In this document: positions 43,449-52,213 of the stretch, piece by piece | Layout of the letters: every line of letters begins with the position of its first letter | How positions within the stretch are numbered: position 1 is the stretch's first letter | Assembly (NCBI RefSeq): GCF_042180575.1 | Contig: NZ_CP170094.1 | Location: 4,154,001-4,218,000, forward strand | Source of the DNA: Bernardetia sp042180575 | Lineage (GTDB): Bacteria > Bacteroidota > Bacteroidia > Cytophagales > Bernardetiaceae | Direction of reading: 5' to 3' | Length of the DNA: 64,000 bases | Made by a program: the position numbers and the translations under genes | Notes under the pieces: generated by a model | The model's input: the letters and a program-made list of their open reading frames with translations, nothing else | Told to the model about the DNA's origin: nothing | The model's database searches: none

Positions 43449-46400
43449 TTACTCCACATAATCCAATCCAAGTTCTAAAAGAAAATCCAACATAAAACCA
43501 AACACCATCCCAAAACCAAAACCATACTGAACAAGTCTGTCAAAATATTTCTTAGCAAAAGAATTAAATAAGGCTTCTATTTCTTTTGGTGGCATCTGCG
43601 AAACTTCGGCAATAACAATATCTTTTATCGGAATAGAAGCTAAAATATGAGGCAATTCTTCTTGTAAAGCCTCCAAACCTGCATTCAATAAAAGCTCAAC
43701 TACAAAACCCTTACTTTCGTTTGGAATATTTTTGAGTGTTGGGAGGAGATTTTTTTGGATAAAATGAGATAAGGCTTCCTCAAAAAGTTCTTTGTTTTTA
43801 GGTTCGTCTAGTTGTTTTTGAATGGCTTTTGCGAGGTCGTTTTCCAAAATCTGCCAATCTACAAATTCATCAACAGGAATTTTCTTTATTCGCTCAAATA
43901 AAAGTGCTATCACTCTTCGTCCTTGTGCATCTAGCGCAGCTGAATTCAAAATTTGCTTACTTACTTTTTCAATGGTTTGTCTGAGAGCTGGCTTATTGAT
44001 TCTTTCCCATAAAGCCGTATTCGAACTCAAATTATTTTCTTGATTTTCGAAGCTATTTTTCTGTAAGATAGATTCAATTACACCAATAATAAGTTCATTT
44101 GGCTTTTCTTGTAACTGTGTTCTGTGAGAAAAATAATGCGTTCTGAGATGTTTTCCTGCTAGTTTTAATTCTGTTTGAAGTAAGTTTTGTAAATCTTCTA
44201 AAGAATGAATATCAGTAACAGAAATAAATGTCGAAACTTTGGTCTGAAAAAGTGTATTCAAAAGTTGATTTGTCAAGTCTCTGACTGCTTTTTGTGTCGT
44301 TTCATTTCCTAAAAGATTCGAAACCGTTTTTTCTAAATACGAATTATTGAGTTTTACGCCTACTTCTCCTAATGAAACTTCTCCAATTCGTTCTACTTCG
44401 TTATGAACCAAACGATGTACACTTTCAATTTCCTTTAATAAAAATTTTGGAATTCCTTCTGTGGCGAGTTCTTTCGCTGTTTTTTTGATTGCTTTTTTAT
44501 AAATAAAAGCTGCTTTTTGCTCAGAATAGGCTTTTTCATAAACTTGATTAGCTACTTCTTCGCTATTTGAAGTGAGCCATTCTGCGCCTGTTTCTATCAT
44601 TTTTTGAATGATAAAATCAATATTATTTGTAAGAAGACTAAGTAAAGAGCCATCAAATAATTCTCCTATTTTTTTCTCATCAGCAATTTCTGTCGAAATA
44701 TGTTTATCAATAAATTCAAATACTTTTGCTTGTGTTTTGGTATTTTGAAGCTGTTGGACTAAATAATCAGATAATTTTATTTCTAAATTACGAGTTTGCT
44801 TTTTGCTGATATAACTCTGAATTGTTCTTTCAGTTGCTTTTTCTGCAAACTCTGAATTAAGCTGTTTTATTAAAAAATTGATTTGTTCATCACTATCAAT
44901 TTTTTCAAAAAATGAATCCATTTCTAAGCTAATCCAGTTTTTGATTTTGTCATACAAAACTGTTCTTACAGATTGTGGCAGCGCATCGCCTAATGTTTCG
45001 TGGCTTTTTAAATAACTTTCAATTTGCTCAAAAGCCGTTTCTGAAACCAAACTAGAAAGTGAGTCATCTTGAATATATTTCAAAACTGTACTTTCAAAAG
45101 AAGAAGTATCAATGTCTTCTAAAGTAAATTTTTGGTAAGGCTGAATTCCTTTTTTGAGTAAAGAAGATAGTTTACTTTCTGAGCTTTCTTGATTTGTCGT
45201 ATTTTCATCATTTTCTTTTGTGAAGTTTTCTACCAAATTCCAACCCAAACCAGCCCCTTTTTGAGCAATGAAAGCCTTATAATCTTCTGTATATTCATAA
45301 ATTTTGGCATAATTATCAGACTGAATCCAATTTTTAGCACCGTTTAGAATTTTATCTTTATTTGTATCAAAGGAAGTTCTCAAACCTTCTTCATTCATCA
45401 ATTTATTACCCACAAAATTTCCCATATTCTCAGCAAAACGACCTCTATTTTTGATGACAATCCCTGGAGTAAGAGGAACAGAAACAGTTTTTCCAGTCAG
45501 AGGAAAATATTTTTTTTCGTAAGGTTTAAAAATCATTTGTAGTGCAATCCAATTTGTACCCAAACCAGTTGCGCCATACGCAAGTGCAGGAACAGTATAT
45601 TTCAATGCTAAATGATTAATTTCAGGCATTCCAGCCAAAGCACCACCAGCAATTCCACCCCAAAGTGCACCCAAAGCTGTAATTGGTTTGAGTTCTTTTC
45701 CCATAAATTTTTCTACCATCGTTCGGATAGTTTCAGGCGATTGTTGGCTCAAATTAAGCTGAACAACCTCTTCTATTCTCCCCTCAACAAGTGTATCCAA
45801 ATTTTGAACTAAAAATTTGTGTAGCGTTTTGGATAAATCTTCCGAAATACTAGGAAACTGTTTTAAAGAAGTTAAATAATTTTTGACCTCATCATTTTCT
45901 ACATTTTTCAGAAACTCTATAGTATATGAATCTGCTCTTTCGGTAAGTGCAATGGCTAACTCTTCGATTTGGTCTGCCGAAATAAGGCGACTAATTGGCT
46001 GCTCATTTACCCTTGCAGAAATATGTTTTGAAAGAAATTCAGCTATTTCGGTATGATGATTTTGAGATTTATTGACTGCCCACTTTTCAAAATTGATAGC
46101 TAGTTTTTTGCGCTGTTCGGCTGCAATAAGTTCATTTAAAGGTGTTTCAAGGGTTTTATCTAACCGTTTGTTTAATTCTTTAGTCAGACGTTCTGAAAAT
46201 CTAGGATTAAAAATAAGAGTCTGAACAGAATCTTTTCTAAATTTATTCAGGTTAGCCAGTAAAAACGGAATTAGCTTTTCAATAGGAATAAATTCTCCAA
46301 TTTCTTTTTCTAAAAATATTTTGGCGAGTGGCATTACATCCATACGATTGAGTGCATCACCTACATTTTTACGCAAAATTTTGGTCAGAGAAACAACTGT

Positions 46401-47648
46401 ATTTTGGGTTTTGAGTCCAGATACAATTTCGCCTATACTTTTGCTTTCCAAATATTCGACGACTTGCTGCGTGAGTTCTTTCGAAACTTCTTGAGGATTA
46501 CGACGGTAGGAGTCAATAATTCCAGTTACTTTTCCAATAATATCAGTCGATTGACTGATACTTCCCACAAAAACTTGAACCAACCAGTTTTTAAAACCCG
46601 ATTCTACATTACTTGTAAAGGTTTGGTCAATCAAAATTTCTAATTCTCTTTGACGAGAATACAACCAACCAATTACTTTTACCAAAATGGCAGGAAATTG
46701 ATGAGCAAAGAATTTTTCTAAAGTTGTTTTTGTGTTTTTATCTAGGAGTTCGAAAATCGTTTTTTCTTCTTTTTCTAATGTATTTATCAAGAAATCAGAA
46801 AAGACATCAATGATTTTTATTCCTTCTTCTGTTTCTAAAATGGCTTGCAAACGCTGCAAAATTTCTTTTACCAAATGCTGTGCTTTTTCTTCTCCTAAAA
46901 TATCTAGTAAACGCTTTTTAGAAATTCGTTCAGCTAGATTGGTAACCAGTTCTTCAATTTCTAATTCTTCAAAAGTTTGATTGATAAGGTTTTCTATTGG
47001 TTTTTTGTGCTGTGCTTCTAATAAAAGATGTAAATCGGCAGTCAGAAAATGCAATTCATCTTTAATTGTTTTTTGTAAATCTTGATGAATAAAAGACGAA
47101 ATAGATTCATTTCCAATCTCATCGGCAAAATCACGCACCAATTTTTCCAAACTTTTCCATTCTGAAACGCCAGCCATCAATTCGCTGACAATATTTTTAC
47201 TTACACTTTGCCATTGCTCGTCCGAAATGGCATCACCTAAAGTCGTTTCTTTTGAAAGGTGAAGCAAAAATGGTTCTAAGGTTTGAGGCAAATTACTTTT
47301 TGCTTGTTCTCTAATTACGTTTGTTGTTTCCTTAAATTTAGGAATGTCTTGCAGCGTAAAATTTTCAGAAACAGAACTTGCTAGTTTGGTTTCTATATAG
47401 GTTTGAACTGTTTTTTGAAGTGCTTTTTTAAAGTCTTCATTTTCTACTTGTGGCAGCAGCGTTTTATGATTCAAAATATCACGTTCGACGAGTTTACTGA
47501 TATTCAATACAAATTCGTGATGCGTTTTTAGGAAAATTCCTCCCAAACCAAAACGTTTTCTAAAAAGCATTTGAATTGCCAAATCATTTGTGATATATCC
47601 CACAAATGCGCCTGTGAGTGCTTTTGCTGCGTAAGTAAGTCCGACCAT
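43449..47648 (-). CDS. DUF445 family protein, tandem double domain, 1399 aa
   Basis: Two DUF445 modules in one chain. The first starts at the N-terminus (GAFVGYITNDLAIQMLFRKRFGL, then HHEFVLNISKLVERDILN). The second begins near 660 (GATGLGTNWIALQMIFKPYEKKYFPLTGK, then LTPGIVIKNRGRFAENMGNFVGNKL). Ordinary DUF445/YheB proteins are 200-450 aa. Hydrophobic segments lie at the N-terminus, at about 660-700 and at the C-terminus (FGMVFGFMLDFLLELGLDY); the long helical parts between are charged. DUF445 function is unknown, perhaps at the envelope. This is the largest gene of the window. Start ATG at 47648. Confidence 0.85.
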   Translation of the reverse strand: MVGLTYAAKALTGAFVGYITNDLAIQMLFRKRFGLGGIFLKTHHEFVLNISKLVERDILNHKTLLPQVENEDFKKALQKTVQTYIETKLASSVSENFTLQDIPKFKETTNVIREQAKSNLPQTLEPFLLHLSKETTLGDAISDEQWQSVSKNIVSELMAGVSEWKSLEKLVRDFADEIGNESISSFIHQDLQKTIKDELHFLTADLHLLLEAQHKKPIENLINQTFEELEIEELVTNLAERISKKRLLDILGEEKAQHLVKEILQRLQAILETEEGIKIIDVFSDFLINTLEKEEKTIFELLDKNTKTTLEKFFAHQFPAILVKVIGWLYSRQRELEILIDQTFTSNVESGFKNWLVQVFVGSISQSTDIIGKVTGIIDSYRRNPQEVSKELTQQVVEYLESKSIGEIVSGLKTQNTVVSLTKILRKNVGDALNRMDVMPLAKIFLEKEIGEFIPIEKLIPFLLANLNKFRKDSVQTLIFNPRFSERLTKELNKRLDKTLETPLNELIAAEQRKKLAINFEKWAVNKSQNHHTEIAEFLSKHISARVNEQPISRLISADQIEELAIALTERADSYTIEFLKNVENDEVKNYLTSLKQFPSISEDLSKTLHKFLVQNLDTLVEGRIEEVVQLNLSQQSPETIRTMVEKFMGKELKPITALGALWGGIAGGALAGMPEINHLALKYTVPALAYGATGLGTNWIALQMIFKPYEKKYFPLTGKTVSVPLTPGIVIKNRGRFAENMGNFVGNKLMNEEGLRTSFDTNKDKILNGAKNWIQSDNYAKIYEYTEDYKAFIAQKGAGLGWNLVENFTKENDENTTNQESSESKLSSLLKKGIQPYQKFTLEDIDTSSFESTVLKYIQDDSLSSLVSETAFEQIESYLKSHETLGDALPQSVRTVLYDKIKNWISLEMDSFFEKIDSDEQINFLIKQLNSEFAEKATERTIQSYISKKQTRNLEIKLSDYLVQQLQNTKTQAKVFEFIDKHISTEIADEKKIGELFDGSLLSLLTNNIDFIIQKMIETGAEWLTSNSEEVANQVYEKAYSEQKAAFIYKKAIKKTAKELATEGIPKFLLKEIESVHRLVHNEVERIGEVSLGEVGVKLNNSYLEKTVSNLLGNETTQKAVRDLTNQLLNTLFQTKVSTFISVTDIHSLEDLQNLLQTELKLAGKHLRTHYFSHRTQLQEKPNELIIGVIESILQKNSFENQENNLSSNTALWERINKPALRQTIEKVSKQILNSAALDAQGRRVIALLFERIKKIPVDEFVDWQILENDLAKAIQKQLDEPKNKELFEEALSHFIQKNLLPTLKNIPNESKGFVVELLLNAGLEALQEELPHILASIPIKDIVIAEVSQMPPKEIEALFNSFAKKYFDRLVQYGFGFGMVFGFMLDFLLELGLDYVE

Positions 47649-47672
47649 AAAAAGGTTATTGTATTTTGTGTC

Positions 47673-47696
47673 GTCGGTGGGGACACCGACAACGGC
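47673..47696 (+). repeat. GGGA-loop hairpin, copy 3
   Basis: GTCGGTG-GGGA-CACCGAC, a perfect 7-bp stem, then AACGGC. It lies 25 bp upstream of the DUF445 gene start. Confidence 0.75.
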
Positions 47697-47727
47697 AATT
47701 TAGCTGTTTTTCTGAAAGTAAAAAAAA

Positions 47728-47762
47728 AATCTATTTAGTAAGAACGTAAAAAATAGATTTGT
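47728..47762. terminator. Hairpin between two GGGA-loop repeats
   Basis: AAATCTATTT and AAATAGATTT form a 10-bp stem, with an A run upstream on the plus strand, so it can terminate the gene at 47815 read on the minus strand. Confidence 0.5.
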
Positions 47763-47779
47763 GTTTTTAAAATAATGTC

Positions 47780-47803
47780 ATTGGTGGGGAGACCAACAAC
47801 GGC
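47780..47803 (+). repeat. GGGA-loop hairpin, copy 4
   Basis: TTGGT pairs with ACCAA around GGGGAG, then CAACGGC. The stem is shorter than in the other copies; the tail is identical to copy 3. Confidence 0.65.
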
Positions 47804-47814
47804 TTAGACAAAAA

Positions 47815-48327
47815 CTATTCAGTGAACTTATTCCAATATTTTGTAGCAATTTCTTTAAGATAATCTAAACTTATCTCATTTTTAGCTTCATCAAAGATAC
47901 GAATCGAATTACAATCAAATTCTAGTGTGCCTCCTACATAATTTAGACTACTATCAAATTCATAATTACAATCACAAACCACTCTAATTATATTTTCTGA
48001 TATTACTTCAGCATTCAATATTTCTAAACCTTTCTGAAATATCAATTCTGTATCCTTCCAAAATATTTCTTCTTGAGAATTTTTTAACCAAGGCATTAAA
48101 GAAATTGATTTTAACTGATTCAATTTAATCGAAAAGTATTCATGAGAAATATTTATATCCTTTGCTAAATATTGACAGTATATTTTTAAAACAAGATTGT
48201 CGTCTTCTATTTTATATTCTTCTATCATTCCATCATGAAGGACAGAAAAAACATCTGCCATATCTTGTTTTTGAGTCAGACTAAACGCACTATTAAATGA
48301 ACATTTTGGTAAAAAGTTGTTCAGCAT
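47815..48327 (-). CDS. Hypothetical protein interrupted by ISAs1-family element
   Basis: Function unknown; no signal peptide, acidic alpha/beta. Present frame: 170 aa, of which the first 17 come from the IS end. Before insertion the gene began at the ATG at 49466-49468: joining the flanks and keeping one copy of the 10-bp target gives MVTQKQDMADVFSVLHDG in frame (about 155 aa). The IS therefore removed codons 1-2 and the promoter. Translation could now start at the IS-borne ATG (48327) or at MADVF (48261). The C-terminal part is intact. It resembles small immunity-type or regulatory proteins only in size. Confidence 0.65.
   Translation of the reverse strand: MLNNFLPKCSFNSAFSLTQKQDMADVFSVLHDGMIEEYKIEDDNLVLKIYCQYLAKDINISHEYFSIKLNQLKSISLMPWLKNSQEEIFWKDTELIFQKGLEILNAEVISENIIRVVCDCNYEFDSSLNYVGGTLEFDCNSIRIFDEAKNEISLDYLKEIATKYWNKFTE
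48267..48276. repeat. Target site duplication, left copy
   Basis: GTTTTTGAGT directly outside the left inverted repeat; identical to 49453-49462. Confidence 0.9.
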
Positions 48328-49452
48328 AGCTTGTATTCCAATTAATTTTATTCATCATTTTTTTAGTGCTAAGTTTAGTTTCATACATTTTAGCAGCATT
48401 TAGTATTATTTTTCTGACTAGTGCTAAATTATGAACTGAATTGTCTTTTCGGTTTCTTTTTTCGTCTTCTTTTAAAATAACGTCTAGTTGCCAATGTAAT
48501 TTATTTTCTATTGCCCAATGCCCTCTAGCTAATTTATAGGCTTGTTTTGCACTCAAATTTTTAATACTTGAGATATAATAGCGTATATGTTCTCCTCGTA
48601 ATGAGCTATTTGTAGTTAATTTTATTAAAGTTACTAAACCTAACCAATTAGCTAGATTTTCTATCCATTTACAGTTTGAACTTACCTCTACTTTATATTC
48701 TACTACTTGATTAGCACTTGCTGACCAATCTTGTGTCTCAAATATATCATCAGCCTTTTCTACTTTAAAAGTAAGCTCTGTTTGCTCTAAAAGATGTTTT
48801 TGGTTTCCTTTTAGGGCTAAAAAATAATCTCCTTCTTTCTCTATAATCTGTTGAGCAATCGCTTGTTGTGTTCCCATAGCATCTAAAGAAACAACATATC
48901 CTTTCAAATAAAGCATTCCTAAAAGAGCTGGAATAGCCGTAATTTCATTACTTTTTTCTTCTACTTGAACCTGTCCTAAACTCAAACCTAGTTCACTAGC
49001 AACAGCACTAACTAAATAAATCCCCGTTTTACTACCCCGAAGAGCTTTTCCATCCACACTAATTTGCTGATAAGGTAAACCTAAATCTTTAATGCAAGCT
49101 GAAATCCAATCCATAAAACAACTATTAAAAAAAGCACTATCTAAGTGTAAAAAAACTCTACGTATAGTATCATGGGAAGGAATTCCGTTAGGCAAACGTA
49201 GAAAATTTTGTAAAAATTCCTTTTTCTCAATACCAAAATCGGCTATTTCTTCATAACCATCTGCACCATGAAAAATAGCACATACACTTAAAAGCAAAAT
49301 ATCCTGCAAATTGTGCAAGTAATTTTTATTTTGCCTACGAAAATCAGGAACTTCTGATAAATAAGAGCTTAAACTGACCATAAAAGAGAAAAAATTAAAA
49401 GTGAGAACGAAAATTAACTCTTTTTTATTAATTTTATAGTGCGTTTAGTCTG
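48277..49452 (-). mobile_element. Complete ISAs1-family insertion sequence, 1176 bp
   Basis: Terminal inverted repeats begin CAGACTAAACGCACTAT at both ends (17 bp identical). A 10-bp direct repeat GTTTTTGAGT flanks the element, the length known for ISAs1. A single intact transposase gene fills it. The perfect target duplication and uninterrupted gene show recent insertion. Confidence 0.95.
48293..49381 (-). CDS. ISAs1-family transposase
   Basis: 362 aa. N-terminal region MVSLSSYLSEVPDFRRQNKNYLHNLQDILLL with VCAIFHGADGYEEIADFG, then ISVDGKALRGS (first Asp), VVSLDAMGTQQAIAQQII...GDYFLALKGNQ (second Asp) and ARGHWAIENKLHWQLDVILKEDEKRNR (Glu and the HW..E motif), the DDE pattern of the H-repeat/ISAs1 family. 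Complete length. The stop codon lies within the left inverted repeat. Confidence 0.95.
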   Translation of the reverse strand: MVSLSSYLSEVPDFRRQNKNYLHNLQDILLLSVCAIFHGADGYEEIADFGIEKKEFLQNFLRLPNGIPSHDTIRRVFLHLDSAFFNSCFMDWISACIKDLGLPYQQISVDGKALRGSKTGIYLVSAVASELGLSLGQVQVEEKSNEITAIPALLGMLYLKGYVVSLDAMGTQQAIAQQIIEKEGDYFLALKGNQKHLLEQTELTFKVEKADDIFETQDWSASANQVVEYKVEVSSNCKWIENLANWLGLVTLIKLTTNSSLRGEHIRYYISSIKNLSAKQAYKLARGHWAIENKLHWQLDVILKEDEKRNRKDNSVHNLALVRKIILNAAKMYETKLSTKKMMNKINWNTSYAEQLFTKMFI

Positions 49453-49462
49453 GTTTTTGAGT
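49453..49462. repeat. Target site duplication, right copy
   Basis: GTTTTTGAGT directly outside the right inverted repeat; the original start codon of the interrupted gene follows at 49466-49468 (minus strand). Confidence 0.9.
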
Positions 49463-49514
49463 AACCATATTATTTTTCTATGAAGATTTATTTTACCCAA
49501 AATTTACTCAAAAA

Positions 49515-49555
49515 AAAACTCTCTACATAATTTTTTGATTTTGTAGAGAGTTTTA
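49515..49555. terminator. Bidirectional terminator
   Basis: AAAACTCTCTACA and TGTAGAGAGTTTT form a 13-bp stem around a 14-nt loop, with A and T runs outside. Confidence 0.75.
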
Positions 49556-49636
49556 TAAAGGATAAGAATAGAATTGTTTTTTTATAAATTCCCGTTCCTC
49601 GTAGTCTTCCATCAACGAAAAAATAAAAAAAATAAA

Positions 49637-49781
49637 TGTTGGGCGTTGTCTATTGACTACGACCTATCAGTTCAGCAAGTCTTAGACTTGCAAGTCAAGT
49701 AGGTATTTTTGTAATTACTTGACAACATAAATCTGAAGATTTATATAACTGATAGGTCTTAGTTACAAACTAAGCCCAACA
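49637..49781. repeat. Nested multi-stem palindromic element
   Basis: Outer stem TGTTGGGC (49637-49644)/GCCCAACA (49774-49781); second stem GACCTATCAGTT (49661-49672)/AACTGATAGGTC (49747-49758). Inside: CAAGTC-TTA-GACTTG (49676-49690), GTCAAGTA/TACTTGAC (49694-49701, 49716-49723) and ATAAATCT-GA-AGATTTAT (49727-49744). On the other side of the second stem: CTTAGTT-ACA-AACTAAG (49758-49774). All stems are perfect. Confidence 0.7.
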
Positions 49782-49809
49782 ACAGAGCAGGCAATTTTTG
49801 TAGATGGTT

Positions 49810-50295
49810 TTATTCTTGATAGATGACTTCACCACTTTCAGCCATGTACACGTACTCTCTCCATCTTCCATCTTGCCATTTTATTCCTTTTGTGTTTTTT
49901 TCAAGAAATGGAAATTTATAGAATACAACTGTCAGATAATCCTTTTCTTTTTCGTAATAGACCATTTTTACAAACTCTGTCAAATAAAGTTTAGAAGATA
50001 TATTTTCAATACCTTCTACTTCTGAAATTATTTTGTTGAGTTCTTTTTCCCTACAAGAAACACAAACGGCATTTCTATTAAAGGGGTAAAGAGAATCATA
50101 GTTTATATTGTATCTACCAGTATATTTGTTTAATTCTTCACTTTGTATGGCTTTAGTATGTTTGAAACTACGAGCAATAGTCAAAATTTCATTCAATTCC
50201 TTTTTTCTATCTGCACCTTCCTTAATACAAGAAGACAAGAGCAATAGACTAGAGATAAAAAGCAATGAAAGTGTAAACGTTTTTTTTAGTGTCAT
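49810..50295 (-). CDS. Lipoprotein, unknown
   Basis: 161 aa with an SPII signal ending in LLLLSSCIKE (lipobox Cys about 23). The rest is helical then strand-rich, with a CVSC pair (about 78-81) of unknown role. No family is recognised. Confidence 0.65.
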   Translation of the reverse strand: MTLKKTFTLSLLFISSLLLLSSCIKEGADRKKELNEILTIARSFKHTKAIQSEELNKYTGRYNINYDSLYPFNRNAVCVSCREKELNKIISEVEGIENISSKLYLTEFVKMVYYEKEKDYLTVVFYKFPFLEKNTKGIKWQDGRWREYVYMAESGEVIYQE

Positions 50296-50382
50296 TTCTA
50301 CTAATTTGGTTCAAAATAAATGTAAATATACATAGATAAAAGCCATTAGCTGTGTTCCATGATTAGTAAGAAATAAATTTAG

Positions 50383-50414
50383 TTGATTCTAATAAAAAAC
50401 AATCCGTATTTTTG
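50383..50414 (+). promoter_or_regulatory. Promoter of the glycosyltransferase gene
   Basis: TTG at 50383-50385 and TATTTTTG at 50407-50414, with a 21-bp spacer, fit the Bacteroidota consensus; the start codon is 46 bp further on. Confidence 0.5.
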
Positions 50415-50459
50415 CATTACAAAATTCTACATTCTGACTTCTAACTTCTAATTTTATTT

Positions 50460-51413
50460 ATGATTGAGCTTTCTGTCATTATTCCTATCTATAACGAATC
50501 TCTCAATATTCATTTGCTTCATGAAAGACTTACCAATGTAGTTTGTCATTTGACAACAACGTATGAACTTATTTTTATAAATGATGGAAGTAAAGACAAT
50601 TCTTTAGAACTGGTAAAAGAACTTTCTCTAACAGATAAAAATGTAAAATTCATTGATTTGAGCCGAAATTTTGGTCATCAGATTGCTGTTTCGGCAGGTT
50701 TGGATTATTGCAAGGGAGAAACGGTTGTTATTATTGATGCTGATTTGCAAGACCCACCAGAGCTTATCGAACCGATGTGGCAAAAGCTCAAAGAAGGTTA
50801 TCAAGTTGTTTATGCCAAGCGAAGAGCAAGAGCAGGAGAAGGATATTTGAAAAAACTGACTGCCAAAACGTTTTATCGTCTGCTTTCCAAAATTACCTCT
50901 TTTCCTATTCCTGTCGATACAGGCGATTTTAGGATTATGGATAAAAGAGTGGTAGATGGACTTCGCCAGATGAAAGAAAATCATAAATTTTTGCGTGGAC
51001 AAATTGCTTGGATTGGCTATAATCAAACGTATGTTGAATACGACAGAGCCGAACGAAATGCAGGAGTTACAGGATATTCATATAAAAAAATGATAAATCT
51101 AGCACTCAATGGAATTACAGCTTTTTCGAATGTTCCAATTAAATTTGTTACTATTTCTGGATTTGTAGTGTCTGCTATTGCCTTTTTGATGATAATTTAT
51201 TCCTTTATTGCTAAATATTTTATTGTTACTGGTTATGCAAGTGGATGGTCTTCAATTATGGTTAGTATTATGTTTTTGGGTGGTGTGCAGCTTATTAGTT
51301 TGGGAATTATTGGTGAATATATAAGCAGGATTAATACAGATGTCAAGAATCGTCCTCTTTATTTTGTGGCAGAAACAAATGCAGAAAATGAAAGTAAGAG
51401 AATAAAAGAATAG
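50460..51413 (+). CDS. Polyprenyl-phosphate glycosyltransferase (GT2, GtrB/DPM1-like)
   Basis: 317 aa. An N-terminal GT-A domain (SVIIPIYNESLNIHLLHERL, FINDGSKDNSLELVKEL, IDADLQDPPELIEPMW with the DxD region, DTGDFRIMDKRVV) followed by two C-terminal membrane helices (about 225-250 and 263-290) and the RINTDVKNRPLYFV tail. This is the layout of enzymes that move a sugar from a nucleotide donor to undecaprenyl or dolichyl phosphate at the membrane. No flippase gene is beside it. Confidence 0.9.
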   Translation: MIELSVIIPIYNESLNIHLLHERLTNVVCHLTTTYELIFINDGSKDNSLELVKELSLTDKNVKFIDLSRNFGHQIAVSAGLDYCKGETVVIIDADLQDPPELIEPMWQKLKEGYQVVYAKRRARAGEGYLKKLTAKTFYRLLSKITSFPIPVDTGDFRIMDKRVVDGLRQMKENHKFLRGQIAWIGYNQTYVEYDRAERNAGVTGYSYKKMINLALNGITAFSNVPIKFVTISGFVVSAIAFLMIIYSFIAKYFIVTGYASGWSSIMVSIMFLGGVQLISLGIIGEYISRINTDVKNRPLYFVAETNAENESKRIKE

Positions 51414-51499
51414 GATTTTAGGATTTAATTTAAAATTAATTACTTAATCTATAACGAAATGCTTATTTTTGACAAAATTGTACAAATCTGTTTTGTCTT

Positions 51500-52201
51500 A
51501 TGTTATCTGCTTTTATCCTCAATTTTAAAATGGAAGAATCAATAAATTATGTGTTATATGGAGGTGTTTTAGGTGTATTACTTATTGTAGTGATAATTTT
51601 GCTTGTGTTTTTTAAAAAAATCATGCTTTTTTTACTAACTAATTTTTCTGATAAAGCTGTCAAAACAACAGTTTTGGAAGTATTAGAAGGAGATACAATT
51701 ATTGTAGAAATTCCTAAGGATAAAAATCAACCAAATAAAACCTCAAAATCTCTTTCTGTAAATGATGAAAATGAAACTAGCTGGACAGTTCGTTTGATTG
51801 GTGTCGATACGCCTGAAAGTCGTGCTTCCTTGTATATTGATGAATCTCCTTTTGGCAAAGAAGCCTTAGCTTACACAGAAGAAAGACTGAAAAAAAATAA
51901 AAATATAATTTTAGTTTTTGATGAGCAACTGTTTGATAAATTTGAAAAGCATTTGGCGTATATTTATTTTCCTTCTGGTGAATGTTTGAATGCGACACTT
52001 TTGAAAGAAGGTTATGGTTGGATAAGAAATCATGCTTTTGACATAAAATTTGGAAAGGAGTTTGAAAAACTACAAGAAAAGGCAAGAACAAAGCAAAAAG
52101 GAATTTGGAATATGTATGTTACCAAAGGAATTTTGAGAGAAGAATATAAAGCAACAGAACATTACAAAGAATACAAAAAAAGAGTAGAAGAAAACGAATA
52201 A
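51500..52201 (+). CDS. Membrane-anchored thermonuclease-family protein
   Basis: 233 aa: one N-terminal membrane helix (about 18-42) and an SNase-like OB domain (about 55-215): VLEVLEGDTIIVEI, VRLIGVDTPESR (with catalytic-type Arg and Glu), SPFGKEALAYTEE, HLAYIYFPSGECLNATLLKEGYGWI. Staphylococcal nuclease cuts DNA and RNA with calcium. An insert between strands (KDKNQPNKTSKSLSVNDEN) is longer than usual. The domain should face the periplasm. The ATG at 51500 is the first; one at 51530 is possible. Confidence 0.87.
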   Translation: MLSAFILNFKMEESINYVLYGGVLGVLLIVVIILLVFFKKIMLFLLTNFSDKAVKTTVLEVLEGDTIIVEIPKDKNQPNKTSKSLSVNDENETSWTVRLIGVDTPESRASLYIDESPFGKEALAYTEERLKKNKNIILVFDEQLFDKFEKHLAYIYFPSGECLNATLLKEGYGWIRNHAFDIKFGKEFEKLQEKARTKQKGIWNMYVTKGILREEYKATEHYKEYKKRVEENE

Positions 52202-52213
52202 ATACTACTTTCC

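Larger units (their letters stand above)
49469..49809. other. Intergenic region, about 340 bp, with large palindromic structure
   Basis: It holds a bidirectional terminator (49515-49555) and a nested set of inverted repeats (49637-49781). No gene is supported. The first few bases were the promoter and 5' region of the gene now interrupted by the IS. Confidence 0.65.

Noticed and set aside
49638..49780. Possible integron attC site (GTTGGGC ... GCCCAAC)
   Set aside because: attC sites run RYYYAAC ... GTTRRRY; here the order is reversed on both strands, there is no integrase and the adjacent gene has no cassette features.
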